Source of the DNA: Natrinema caseinilyticum
Lineage (GTDB): Archaea > Halobacteriota > Halobacteria > Halobacteriales > Natrialbaceae
NCBI RefSeq assembly: GCF_024227435.1
Contig: NZ_CP100445.1
Coordinates: 434,001-498,000, forward strand
Direction: 5' to 3'
DNA: 64,000 nt
Part shown: in pieces, positions 54,841 to 63,542 of the stretch
Numbering within the stretch: the first letter of the stretch is position 1
Layout of the letters: each line of letters opens with the position of its first letter
Position numbers and translations under genes: made by a program
The notes under the pieces: model-generated
Databases searched by the model: none
Seen by the model: the letters and a program-made list of their open reading frames with translations, nothing else
What the model was told of the DNA's origin: nothing

Positions 54841-55197
54841 ATGACACGCGCAGCGATCGTTATTCTGGCGGGCACCGAATCGCACAGCGACCTCGGCCGA
54901 CTCGTAAACGGCCTCGAGGCAGCACGAGAGTTCGACGAAAATCCCGAGGACGATCTGGAACTGATCTTCGACGGGGCCGGAACGCAGTGGATCCCCGAAC
55001 TCGAGGACGAGAGCCACGACTATCACGAACTCTATCGGTCGCTCAGCGAGGAAGCCGCGGTCTGTGACTACTGTGCGAACGCGTTCGGCGTCGACGACGC
55101 GGTCGCGGAGACCGGAGTCGTCACGGTCGACGAGAACGGCGGTCACCCGAGCGTCCGCTCGCTGGTCGACGAGGGCCACGAAATTATCACCTTCTAG
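54841..55197 (+). CDS. DsrE-family protein
   Basis: A 118-residue protein with the DsrE/DsrF fold: RAAIVILAGTESHSDLGRLVNGLEAAREF at the N-terminus (nucleotide-like loop), LELIFDGAGTQWIPEL and VCDYCANAFGVDDAV. The CxxC in VCDYCANAF is at the position of the active cysteines of DsrE/TusD proteins. Such proteins often carry sulfur or act in redox regulation. Its promoter may be cttttgtaatat at 54808-54819. It precedes top6B by 143 nt. Confidence 0.85.
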   Translation: MTRAAIVILAGTESHSDLGRLVNGLEAAREFDENPEDDLELIFDGAGTQWIPELEDESHDYHELYRSLSEEAAVCDYCANAFGVDDAVAETGVVTVDENGGHPSVRSLVDEGHEIITF

Positions 55198-55340
55198 GGC
55201 TCTCGAGGACCGTTCGCGGACCAGCCGTCGGCGAATCGATCGACGGCGGCGACGCGCATCGAGCGACGCCGTCCTCCGTGCGGTTCACTTTCACTCCGGT
55301 AGCACACACCTTTTAGCCTCCCCGTTAGTAAGGGAAGACG

Positions 55341-57815
55341 ATGACGTCGTTCCAGTCGACACTCGGTGACGAGCCGGGGATCGCCGAGGAGCTGGCCGAG
55401 AGTCAGCAGTCGATCTCCATCGCCGAGTTCTTCGAGAAGAACAAGCACATGCTCGGCTTCGACAGCGGCGCTCGTGGCCTCGTCACGGCCGTCAAGGAGG
55501 CCGTCGACAACGCCTTAGACGCCGCCGAGGAAGCGGGCATTCTCCCGGACATCTACGTCGAGATTCAGGAAACCGGTGACTACTATCGCCTGATCGTCGA
55601 GGACAACGGACCGGGACTGACCAAAGAATCGCTCCCGAAGGTCTTCGGGAAGCTCCTCTACGGATCGCGCTTTCACGCACGCGAACAGTCCCGGGGCCAG
55701 CAAGGGATCGGTATCTCCGCCGCCGTCCTCTACTCACAGCTGACGAGCGGGAAGCCCGCGAAGATCACCAGTCGGACGCAGGGCTCGAGCGAGGCGGAGT
55801 ACTTCGAACTGATTATCGATACCGACGAAAACGAACCCGAAATCAGCGTCGAGGAGACGACGACCTGGGATCGCCCCCACGGGACGCGCATCGAACTCGA
55901 GATGGAAGCCAACATGCGCGCCCGCCAGCAGCTCCACGATTACATCAAGCACACGGCGGTCGTCAACCCCCACGCTCGCCTCGAGCTTCGCGAGCCCCAG
56001 GAACACTTCAAGTTCGAACGCGCGACCGACCAGCTCCCCGAGGAGACCGAGGAAATCCGCCCGCACCCACACGGTGTCGAACTCGGGACTGTGATGAAAA
56101 TGTTGAACGCAACCGACTCCCAGACGGTTTCCGGGTTCGTACAGGGTGAGTTCACTCGCGTCGGGAAGAAGACCGCCGAATCGATCATCGACGCGTTCCG
56201 CGACCGCCACTACGGCCGCGAGATGCGCTGGCGTCCCCCGGCGTCCCACGAATCCGTCGACGTCGCGACAGCGGTCGAGAACGCGACGGCGAACAAGGGC
56301 CCGGACGCGACCAGCGCCTTCGCCGAGGCCGTCGCGGACGCCGTCGGCGATCGGGACCGGATCGCCCACCACGAGTTACTCGAGGTCGTCGACTCGGCCG
56401 CAGACGGCGTCGAGGCCGACCACGGAACGACGTTCGGCGACACCGTCCGCGAAAACGCCGTCCGGGCCGTGTGGCTCGAATTGATCGACGCCGCCGACGA
56501 CGCGGCGGCGAACGCGGGCGACGGTGCGGACGACACCGACGTGGACTCGCGCCTCGTAACCGACCTGTACGAACTCGCCGACGACGCGACGAGCACCCGC
56601 AAAGACGACGAGGTGATCCACGCGTTCGCGGACCGGCTCGCGGCCAAATTCGAGGAGGAACGCGAAAACGACAACGTCCGCCATCGGCTCTCCCGCGGCC
56701 AACTCCGCGAGTACGTCGACCGGGCGGCGGATCTCACCGAGGAGTACGACGACGTCTCGTTCGGCGAGACCGCTCGCGAGAACGTCGTGGAGGCCGTCTG
56801 GAGTGTGATGGCGACGGTGCCGGACGACCCGCCGCTCGTCCGGGAGCTAAACGGCGACCGCGATGCGACCAGCAACCTGGTCGACGCCATGCGCGCCACC
56901 GACATCATGGCGCCGCCGACGCGGTGTCTGGCGCCGATCACCGAGGACCTCATCACCGCGGGCCTCGAGAAGGAGTTCGACGCCGATTTCTTCGCGTCGG
57001 CCACCCGTGACGCGGGCGTCTCCGGCGGTGACCCGTTCGTCGTCGAGGCCGGAATCGCCTACGGCGGTGATCTCGAGGCCGAAGGAACCGGCGAGGTCCT
57101 CCGATTTGCGAATCGAGTCCCCCTGGTCTACCAGCGCGGGGCCTGTGCGACGACCGACGTGGTAAAGACGATCGGCTGGCGCAACTACGGCCTCGATCAA
57201 CCCGGCGGCTCCGGGCTGCCGAACGGGCCGGTGGTGATCATGATCCACGTCGCCTCGACGAACGTTCCGTTTACGAGTGAATCGAAAGACGCCATCGCGA
57301 ACGTTCCGGAGATCGAAGACGAGATCGAACTGGCGGTCCGAGAGGCCTCGCGAGAGCTCAAGAGCTATCTCAACAAGCGCCGGTCGATGCAGCAGCGCCG
57401 AAAGAAGCAAAACGTCCTCGGGAAGATCTTACCGGAGATGGCAGAGAAGGTCGCCGAGGTCACCGGCCGCAGCAAACCCGATATCGACGACGCGGTCGCA
57501 CGCATCATGAACAACGTTCTCGTCGAGCGCCAGATCGAAGAAAACGGAACCGGCGCCGCAGTCTCCGTCGTCGTCGAGAACAACTCCAACACGAAAGAGT
57601 CACTCGAGGTGACCGACATCGTCTCGGCCGAGCCCGAGAACCTCTCTGACGGCGCGACCGTCGTCGAGATGGACGGCGAGTGGTTCGTCAAGTGGGAGGC
57701 CGACGTCGGAAGCGGCGACGATGCCACGCTCGGGTACGAGGTACCGGACGACGCGACGTTCGATCTGGACGTCAAGGGCGTCGAAAGCGAGAAACTCACC
57801 GTTACTGACCAATGA
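55341..57815 (+). CDS. top6B: DNA topoisomerase VI subunit B
   Basis: An 824-residue ATPase subunit. The GHKL motifs are [14 protein letters not shown] (N box), EDNGPGL (G1) and [28 protein letters not shown] (G2). The H2TH and transducer domains follow ([19 protein letters not shown]). Between them, about residues 310-520, is an acidic haloarchaeal insertion with no match in the crenarchaeal enzyme. It starts after cttttagcc at 55309-55317, consistent with a leaderless or nearly leaderless transcript. Its TGA overlaps the top6A start. Confidence 0.97.
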   Translation: MTSFQSTLGDEPGIAEELAESQQSISIAEFFEKNKHMLGFDSGARGLVTAVKEAVDNALDAAEEAGILPDIYVEIQETGDYYRLIVEDNGPGLTKESLPKVFGKLLYGSRFHAREQSRGQQGIGISAAVLYSQLTSGKPAKITSRTQGSSEAEYFELIIDTDENEPEISVEETTTWDRPHGTRIELEMEANMRARQQLHDYIKHTAVVNPHARLELREPQEHFKFERATDQLPEETEEIRPHPHGVELGTVMKMLNATDSQTVSGFVQGEFTRVGKKTAESIIDAFRDRHYGREMRWRPPASHESVDVATAVENATANKGPDATSAFAEAVADAVGDRDRIAHHELLEVVDSAADGVEADHGTTFGDTVRENAVRAVWLELIDAADDAAANAGDGADDTDVDSRLVTDLYELADDATSTRKDDEVIHAFADRLAAKFEEERENDNVRHRLSRGQLREYVDRAADLTEEYDDVSFGETARENVVEAVWSVMATVPDDPPLVRELNGDRDATSNLVDAMRATDIMAPPTRCLAPITEDLITAGLEKEFDADFFASATRDAGVSGGDPFVVEAGIAYGGDLEAEGTGEVLRFANRVPLVYQRGACATTDVVKTIGWRNYGLDQPGGSGLPNGPVVIMIHVASTNVPFTSESKDAIANVPEIEDEIELAVREASRELKSYLNKRRSMQQRRKKQNVLGKILPEMAEKVAEVTGRSKPDIDDAVARIMNNVLVERQIEENGTGAAVSVVVENNSNTKESLEVTDIVSAEPENLSDGATVVEMDGEWFVKWEADVGSGDDATLGYEVPDDATFDLDVKGVESEKLTVTDQ

Positions 57816-58903
57816 GCGCAGACGATACCCAGCAGGCACGAGAACAGTTGATCGATCTCGCGGCGCAGTTCTACGACCAGTTCGAACTGGGCGAGATCCC
57901 GCATATGTCCGTGCCGACGCGGACGAAGAACAACATCGAGTACGACGAGGAAAAAGACGTCTGGGTCTACGGTGACCGGGAATCGACCAGATCAGCCAAC
58001 TCCGTTCGAGGTGCGCGAAAGCTTCTCAAAGCGGTCTATACGATCGAATTCCTCTCCGGCCAGCTCGAAGAGGACCGGTCGTCCACCCTGCGTGAACTCT
58101 ACTACCTCTCGGAAAGCTGGGACAACGACGAAGCCCAGTTCTCGGATCAGGACGAATCGAACGGCCTCATCGAGGACCTGGAGATCGTCTCCGGGGTCAC
58201 TCGCGAGGATTTCCACATGCGCCCGGAAGAGTCCGGCGCGACGATCATGGGACCGCTGCACCTCCGCGAACAAACCCGTCGTGGCGAGCGCGAGATTCAC
58301 TGTCAGGAAGACGTCGGCGAGGGCGGCTACCAGATTCCGAACAATCCGGACACGATCGACTTTCTCGACTCCGACGCCGACTTCATTCTCGCCGTCGAGA
58401 CCGGTGGGATGCGCGATCGACTGGTCGAGAACGGGTTCGACGACGAGTACAACGCCCTGATCGTCCATCTCAAGGGTCAGCCCGCCCGGGCGACCCGCCG
58501 GATCACCAAGCGTCTCCACGACGAACTCGATCTGCCCGTGACCGTCTTTACCGACGGCGACCCGTGGTCGTACCGCATCTACGGCTCGGTCGCCTACGGG
58601 TCGATCAAGTCCGCCCACCTCTCGGAGTACCTCGCGACCCCGGAGGCCCAGTTCGTGGGCATCCAGCCCGCCGACATCGTCGAGTACGAACTGCCCACCG
58701 ACCCGCTCTCGGATTCGGACGTCAACGCCCTCGAGAGCGAACTCGAGGACCCCCGCTTCCAGACCGATTACTGGGAGGAACAGATCGAACTGCAACTCGA
58801 CCTCGAGAAGAAATCCGAACAGCAGTCGCTGGCGTCGTACGGTCTCGATTTCGTGACGGATACGTATCTCCCGGATCGGCTCAGCCAAATGGACGTAATC
58901 TAG
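57812..58903 (+). CDS. top6A: DNA topoisomerase VI subunit A (Spo11 family)
   Basis: A 363-residue cleavage subunit, 4-nt overlap with top6B (ATGA). The winged-helix catalytic site has [13 protein letters not shown] with the Tyr97/Tyr98 pair, one of which attacks DNA. The TOPRIM domain shows [14 protein letters not shown] (Glu) and [16 protein letters not shown] (Asp-x-Asp). Length is normal. With Top6B it relaxes and decatenates DNA by a double-strand break mechanism. Confidence 0.97.
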   Translation: MSADDTQQAREQLIDLAAQFYDQFELGEIPHMSVPTRTKNNIEYDEEKDVWVYGDRESTRSANSVRGARKLLKAVYTIEFLSGQLEEDRSSTLRELYYLSESWDNDEAQFSDQDESNGLIEDLEIVSGVTREDFHMRPEESGATIMGPLHLREQTRRGEREIHCQEDVGEGGYQIPNNPDTIDFLDSDADFILAVETGGMRDRLVENGFDDEYNALIVHLKGQPARATRRITKRLHDELDLPVTVFTDGDPWSYRIYGSVAYGSIKSAHLSEYLATPEAQFVGIQPADIVEYELPTDPLSDSDVNALESELEDPRFQTDYWEEQIELQLDLEKKSEQQSLASYGLDFVTDTYLPDRLSQMDVI

Positions 58904-59283
58904 CGGTCGTCGAGATTCGGCGCCGTAGATCCGGACCCGCGGTGCTGTGAATTTGTCCGCTGGGTGGTGGAAGGCGGGAAGGGTCGATTTTGCGAGGTGC
59001 CCCGGAACGCCCGTGTGAGAACGAGCGGACCGAGGAGGCGGCCGAGTGTCCCGAGTGAAGTACCTCGGGGACAAGCCCCGAGGCACTCGCCCTACTCAGC
59101 CTGTAGACGATCGAGACAGCGTCCGAGCGCTGCGAACGATCGAACGACCGGTCGACGGGGAGAGCGGACGACTCGTCCCGTCCGGTCCCCGATTTCGACG
59201 GGCGTTCGCACGACGGCGTCCCCTGTGTCTGCAGGTCCAACCGGTTCCTGTCTCCACCGACTCTCACCGTCTAGAACGTGGCC
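58904..59283. other. Gap after top6A containing a bulged hairpin
   Basis: About 380 nt with no gene on either strand. It contains the strong hairpin at 59052-59089, 150 nt after the top6A stop. The remaining sequence shows no repeats or promoter-like AT patch until the next gene. Confidence 0.5.
59052..59089. repeat. Strong imperfect hairpin with one-sided bulge
   Basis: Inner stem cctcgggg-acaag-ccccgagg (59063-59083, 8 bp, 5-nt loop), outer stem cgagtg (59052-59057) with cactcg (59084-59089, 6 bp). Five bases (aagta) are unpaired only on the left side. This bulged form is like the subterminal hairpins of IS200/IS605 elements and the palindrome-associated elements described in haloarchaea, but no transposase is present, so it may be a solitary end or a stable RNA structure. 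Confidence 0.5.
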
Positions 59284-59589
59284 ATGGCTGACGACACTGA
59301 CGAAAAACGACCGTTGCACAGCGAGCCGGACGAGGAAGCGATCGACGAGCCGACGACGTCCGGTGCACAAGAGGCGGACGAAACCGCGTGGATGATGAAA
59401 GAGGGGGTAACGATCGGCCTCATTTCGATAGTGGTCTTTTTCGTCCTCGCGTTGGGGCTCCTGCAGGGGACCGGACTCGTCGATCTTCTCGCACCGATCG
59501 CGGATAGCGAACTCGGTCAGTGGGCCGCCTTCGCAGCCCTGATCGTCGCCGTTCTCGCGGCGTTCGCGTGGTCTCGCCGCGGCGTCTGA
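59284..59589 (+). CDS. Two-helix small membrane protein
   Basis: A 101-residue protein starting MADDTDEKRPLHSEP. An acidic N-terminus (about 1-35) is followed by helices at about 41-62 and 75-95. The ATG at 59284 is preferred over the GTG two codons upstream. Family unknown; membrane proteins of this size and layout are common next to haloarchaeal core genes. It ends 20 nt before the leftward MBL gene. Confidence 0.65.
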   Translation: MADDTDEKRPLHSEPDEEAIDEPTTSGAQEADETAWMMKEGVTIGLISIVVFFVLALGLLQGTGLVDLLAPIADSELGQWAAFAALIVAVLAAFAWSRRGV

Positions 59590-59609
59590 TCGCCGCGTGA
59601 GCCACACGG

Positions 59610-60314
59610 CTACCGATCGAGGACGATCGGAACGCCGCTCCTCGCCACCTCGACGACGAACGCCTCGTCGTCGGTTTCGATCGCCTCGAACGTGTCGTAG
59701 TGAACCGGGAGGACGAGATTCGGCTCGAGCCGTGCGGCCAGCGCCGCCGCTTCGTGACGATCCATCGTGAACGTGCCGCCGATCGGCGGCACGAAGAGAT
59801 CAACGGGAAGGGTTTCGTGAACCGGTAACACGTCGGTATCGCCGGGCCAGTACGCGGTGACGCCGTCGATCGTGACGCCGAACCCACACCCCCGCCCCTC
59901 GGGATGGTATGGGATCCCGTTTTCGTCGGTGTGTGGGCCGTCGGGATCGTTGTACGCCGGTGTCGTGAACAGGTCGAGCGGTCCGAGGACGAACGAGTCG
60001 TCGTCCCCGACCCGCTCCACGTCGTACGGCAGGTCGTCCGGATCGTCGTCCACCCGGTCGATCTCGCTCGCGTCGATCGATTCGTGGACGACGATCAGTG
60101 ACTCTTCGTGTGCTACCCGTCGGATCGACGCCGGATCGTAGTGGTGGTCGTGACTGATGAGAACCAGATCGCCGTCGCGAGCATCGTAGCCGTCTAGCAC
60201 TCCGTAGTGTTCCGGACCGGGATCGATGTAGACGACCGCACCCGTTTGCCCCTCGAGTCGAATCGTCGCGAGACCGAACCAGTCGACGGTAAGCGGGTCG
60301 AACCGAACTGTCAT
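59610..60314 (-). CDS. MBL-fold metal-dependent hydrolase
   Basis: A 234-residue protein starting MTVRFDPLTVDWFGLATIR. The metal site reads LISHDHHYDPAS, a variant of HxHxDH. YWPGDTDVLP supplies the bridging Asp, and VLPVHYDTFEAI the final His. It belongs to the same UlaG/UPF0173-like group as the gene at 10176 but is not a close copy. Its start faces the 22-nt tandem repeat at 60356-60454, which would lie in its promoter region. Confidence 0.85.
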   Translation of the reverse strand: MTVRFDPLTVDWFGLATIRLEGQTGAVVYIDPGPEHYGVLDGYDARDGDLVLISHDHHYDPASIRRVAHEESLIVVHESIDASEIDRVDDDPDDLPYDVERVGDDDSFVLGPLDLFTTPAYNDPDGPHTDENGIPYHPEGRGCGFGVTIDGVTAYWPGDTDVLPVHETLPVDLFVPPIGGTFTMDRHEAAALAARLEPNLVLPVHYDTFEAIETDDEAFVVEVARSGVPIVLDR

Positions 60315-60355
60315 AGGCGTCCTTTCTCGAGCGAGGCGAAAAGCGTTGTAGTGCC

Positions 60356-60454
60356 AGACGAGCGGATGGCGGACTGCAGACGAGCGGATGGCGGACTGCA
60401 GACGAGCGGATGGCGGACTGCAGACGAGCGGATGGCGGACTGCAGACGAGCGGA
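60356..60454. repeat. 22-nt tandem repeat, 4.5 copies
   Basis: Exact tandem copies of a 22-nt unit (beginning agacgagcgg, ending tggcggactgc) at 60356-60377, 60378-60399, 60400-60421 and 60422-60443, then a partial copy to 60454 ending cggacag. All full copies are identical. It lies between the FAH gene end and the MBL hydrolase start, that is, upstream of the latter. It is not CRISPR, as there are no spacers. Confidence 0.95.
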
Positions 60455-60511
60455 CAGTCCTGCCACAGCGAATCGGGCCGTCGCTGGGCGGTCGTCGGTC
60501 GCCCGCTCGCT

Positions 60512-61249
60512 TCAGGGAATCCGGACGGAGTGTTCGAGCGTCCCGACCCCCTCGACTTCGATCTCTATCTGGTCGCCGTCCTCGAGTGGGCCGACGCCGT
60601 CCGGGGTGCCGGTCGCGATCACGTCGCCCGGTTCCAGGGTCATGTAGGTCGTTATCTCGGCGATCAGTTCGGGGATCGTAAAGATGAGCTGCTCGCGATT
60701 ACCGTCCTGGCGCAGGTCTCCGTTGACGCGGGTCCGAACGGCCGCGTCAGCGGGGACCTCGTCGGGAGTCGCGAGCACGGGGCCGATCGGGGCAGCGCCG
60801 TCGAACGCCTTTCCGCGGATCCAGTTCTGCTCGAGTTGCTGGTCGTCCCGGTTCGAGAGGTCGTCGACGCAGGTAAAGCCCTCGACGACGTCCATGGCCG
60901 ATTCCTCGGGCACGTGGCGACACTGCTCGCCGATGACGAGGCCGATTTCGGCCTCGTGGTCGATCCGCTCCTTGCCCGCCGGAAGCGTCACAGTATCGCC
61001 GTGGGCCGCAAGCGTGTTCGGTCCCTTCAGAAAGAGCAGCGGTCGGTCGGGAAAATCGGACCCCATTTCGTCGATGTGTTCGGCGTAGTTTCGACCGATA
61101 CAGACGATTTTCGATGGATCCGACGGCGGCAGGATGTCGATCTCGTCGCTGTCGAACGCGTAGCTCTCGTTGGCGAAGCGAACGGTCCCGTCCTCGTACT
61201 CTCCGCGCCGGATCGCTCCGGCCGGGTCGCGGAAACGAACGTATTTCAC
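60512..61249 (-). CDS. Fumarylacetoacetate hydrolase-family protein
   Basis: A 245-residue enzyme with the short FAH layout. IVCIGRNYAEHIDEMG, the metal-binding DHEAEIGLVIG (Glu ligands) and FTCVDDLSNRDDQQ with IPELIAEITTYMTLEPGDVIATGTPDGVG are complete. Family members cleave or hydrate beta-diketones and related acids with a divalent metal; 2-keto acid hydratase or oxaloacetate-type activity is also possible. It is upstream of the MBL gene on the same strand, separated by the tandem repeat. Confidence 0.9.
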   Translation of the reverse strand: MKYVRFRDPAGAIRRGEYEDGTVRFANESYAFDSDEIDILPPSDPSKIVCIGRNYAEHIDEMGSDFPDRPLLFLKGPNTLAAHGDTVTLPAGKERIDHEAEIGLVIGEQCRHVPEESAMDVVEGFTCVDDLSNRDDQQLEQNWIRGKAFDGAAPIGPVLATPDEVPADAAVRTRVNGDLRQDGNREQLIFTIPELIAEITTYMTLEPGDVIATGTPDGVGPLEDGDQIEIEVEGVGTLEHSVRIP

Positions 61250-61327
61250 GACCGGTGGATGGTCACAGGGGGTTAAAAGCGTTGAGAAGGAGGGATATTT
61301 CGACGGATTCTCGCGAGCGTCGGCGGG

Positions 61328-62176
61328 CTAACAGTATCGCTCGAGTTCCGCGTAGGCCTCCCGTGCTGCCCGGTCCGGTTCACCGGGGTACGTATAGAGC
61401 TCCAGCGTCGCGAAGCCGTCGTACCCGACGTCATCGAGGGCGTCGAATATCGCCCGAAAGTCGAGATCACCCTCTCCAGGTATCCGATGGTAGTGCTTTC
61501 CCCGGCGGCCCCCGACGATGTCCTCTACGTGGATTCCCGTGATCGAACCGCTCGAGCGGCGGATGCTCTCCGCGACGTCTTCACCGTAGACGGCGGCGTG
61601 GCCGACGTCTACGTTGACGCCGAGGGAATCACGGCCGACGTCATCGATGAGCGCGAGAACCTCGTCGGTGTTCTCGACCAGCAGTTCGGGTTCGAACTCT
61701 ATCCCGACTTCTACGTCCCTCGCCTCGGCGTACTCGAGGATGTCCGCGAGCGCCTCGCGGAGGTAGTCGGACGCTTTTTCCGGCGGCGTGCCGGGCAACG
61801 GTCGGCCGGTGGCCAGACAGACCGCCGGCGAACCGACGGTTTCGGCGAGGTCGATCGCCCGCTTCGTGTAGTCGATTCGCCACTGACGGGCGGCGTCGTC
61901 CGCACGGATCACGCTCGGTTCGAAGAACGCCGACGGCGGCGCATCGTCGTAGTAGCCCATCGCCGTGTTCGCGTTGATATTCGAGACTGCGAGCCCGGTG
62001 TCTGCGAGGGCATCGAGGAGCGCGTCGCGGTCTCCGTCGCCGAAGTCCGGGAAGTACGCGTGGGGGTCGTCGCCGAGTAGTTCGACGCCGGCGTAGCCGT
62101 GATCCGCGATCCGGCGAACCGCCTCGGGGAGGTCGTAGCGGGTGTACGCGTTCGTCGAGAAAGCGAGTTCGACCAT
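61328..62176 (-). CDS. Sugar phosphate isomerase/epimerase (TIM barrel)
   Basis: A 282-residue protein starting MVELAFSTNAYTRYDLPEAV; the upstream frame is basic and lacks family sense. Metal-site and barrel motifs include GIEFEPELLVENTDE (Glu), NVDVGHAAVYGED (Asp/His), GIHVEDIVGGRRGKHYHRIPG and FATLELYTYPGEPD (Glu). It is related to, but clearly different from, the gene at 1130 and that at 63543. Substrate unknown; the adjacent UbiA-type gene hints at a lipid or prenyl sugar product. Confidence 0.88.
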   Translation of the reverse strand: MVELAFSTNAYTRYDLPEAVRRIADHGYAGVELLGDDPHAYFPDFGDGDRDALLDALADTGLAVSNINANTAMGYYDDAPPSAFFEPSVIRADDAARQWRIDYTKRAIDLAETVGSPAVCLATGRPLPGTPPEKASDYLREALADILEYAEARDVEVGIEFEPELLVENTDEVLALIDDVGRDSLGVNVDVGHAAVYGEDVAESIRRSSGSITGIHVEDIVGGRRGKHYHRIPGEGDLDFRAIFDALDDVGYDGFATLELYTYPGEPDRAAREAYAELERYC

Positions 62177-62395
62177 CGATTCAGTCCTCCTACACCGGTG
62201 GACCACTAATTCGTTGGCCCGGCGGCGTCGATCACGGGCAGCCACACGGCTGGTTCGAGTCTCGATCGAGGTGCTATCGGGTGGCGCTCGTCGTCGGCCG
62301 GTCGGGTACGGATGCGGCGGACCGCACGAACCGCGGTGTGAACCGCGGCCGGTCGGGTCGAACCGTGGTCGCGGCGTGAGGCCGCACGCGAGCGG

Positions 62396-63541
62396 TCAGG
62401 TCACGTCGAACATCCGGCCGAGACCCACCGCCGGAACGAGAAAGACACCGGCAGCAACCCCCCAGCGGATTCCGGCTGCCGCGGCGAAGCCGGCGTCGAG
62501 CAACACGAGTCCGAGGACGCACCCGCCGACCGCCGGACCGACGGTACTCGGAACCGGATCGGCGTACGCCGCGCGCAGGGGACGTCCGACCCACCAGCAA
62601 AACGCCGTCGCGAACGCGAGCGCGACGAGAATCTCGAGCCCCGACGACTCGACGCCGACGAGGTACACGCAGAGCGCGACGACCGCCAGGACCGCACCCC
62701 CGGAGGCGACCGCGACAGCACGTCGATTGTCCCCCTCGGATTCTCGTGCCGCCATGAACGTGACGGCGCTGATGTAGCCGGTGACGACCGCCGGAACCAC
62801 GACCAGTCGGGCGGGAATCTCGAGCGCAGCGCTTCCGGCAGCGGTCGCTCCGAGGACGACGTTCAGTCCTCGAGTCGCACCCATCGCGATGAATCCGGGG
62901 GCCGATCCCTTCAGGAGGCCGTCGTAGGCGAGGATCGCGATGGCCACCGATCCGGCGACGACGGCTGCGGGGCCGCCCGCGGCGACGAAGGCGATGCCGA
63001 CGGCGACGAAAAGGAGCGCGAATCCGAGTTCGAACGCGGTGCGCCGGTCGATCCGTCCCGACGGAATCGGCCGATTCGGCCGCTCTCGAGCGTCGAGAGG
63101 CGCGTCGAACGCGTCGTTGAGGGTCGTCCCGCCCGCGTACAGGAAGACGGACCCGAGCGACAGTAACGCGACCGCCGACGGAGACGGGGTAGCGCCGGCG
63201 ACCGACACTACCGCCGCACCGAGGATCACGTCCGGCGGTGCGGTAAAGAGGTTCGGCACGCGGACCAGTTCGGCGTACGCACCGAGCGCTGGACGCGAAT
63301 CACCGGTCTCCGAGTCACGCACATCTGCGTCACGTGAATCACCGCCAACTGTCGGACGCGAGTCAGCAGCGTCCGATCCGAGCGAGCCTGTGTCGACCGG
63401 CTCACGCGAATCGTTCTCACCCGTTTCACGCGAGTTGCTGTCGGTCGATCCCCGCGGATCGCGCTCGCCGGGCGATTCCCACCGGTCGCCGTCGACCGGA
63501 CCTCCCCTTTCGGAGCGATCCGACGGCGCACCGCCGGCCAC
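62396..63541 (-). CDS. UbiA-family prenyltransferase with repetitive N-terminal extension
   Basis: A 381-residue protein. The prenyltransferase core (from about residue 85) shows VRVPNLFTAPPDVILGAAVV, TTLNDAFDAPLDARERPNRPIPSGRI (NDxxDxxxD, the prenyl-diphosphate/Mg site) and LAYDGLLKGSAPGF, in eight or nine helices. The first 80 residues are hydrophilic with many Asp-Ser-Arg units, and the only start in frame is GTG at 63541, so the real start may be a later GTG, for instance before RDSETGDSRPALGAY. The order resembles EboC-type enzymes. It follows the partial epimerase with a 1-nt gap. Confidence 0.85.
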   Translation of the reverse strand: MAGGAPSDRSERGGPVDGDRWESPGERDPRGSTDSNSRETGENDSREPVDTGSLGSDAADSRPTVGGDSRDADVRDSETGDSRPALGAYAELVRVPNLFTAPPDVILGAAVVSVAGATPSPSAVALLSLGSVFLYAGGTTLNDAFDAPLDARERPNRPIPSGRIDRRTAFELGFALLFVAVGIAFVAAGGPAAVVAGSVAIAILAYDGLLKGSAPGFIAMGATRGLNVVLGATAAGSAALEIPARLVVVPAVVTGYISAVTFMAARESEGDNRRAVAVASGGAVLAVVALCVYLVGVESSGLEILVALAFATAFCWWVGRPLRAAYADPVPSTVGPAVGGCVLGLVLLDAGFAAAAGIRWGVAAGVFLVPAVGLGRMFDVT

Positions 63542-63542
63542 C

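Noticed and set aside
60356-60454. CRISPR array
   Set aside because: The 22-nt units are directly adjacent with no spacers, and no cas genes are near.
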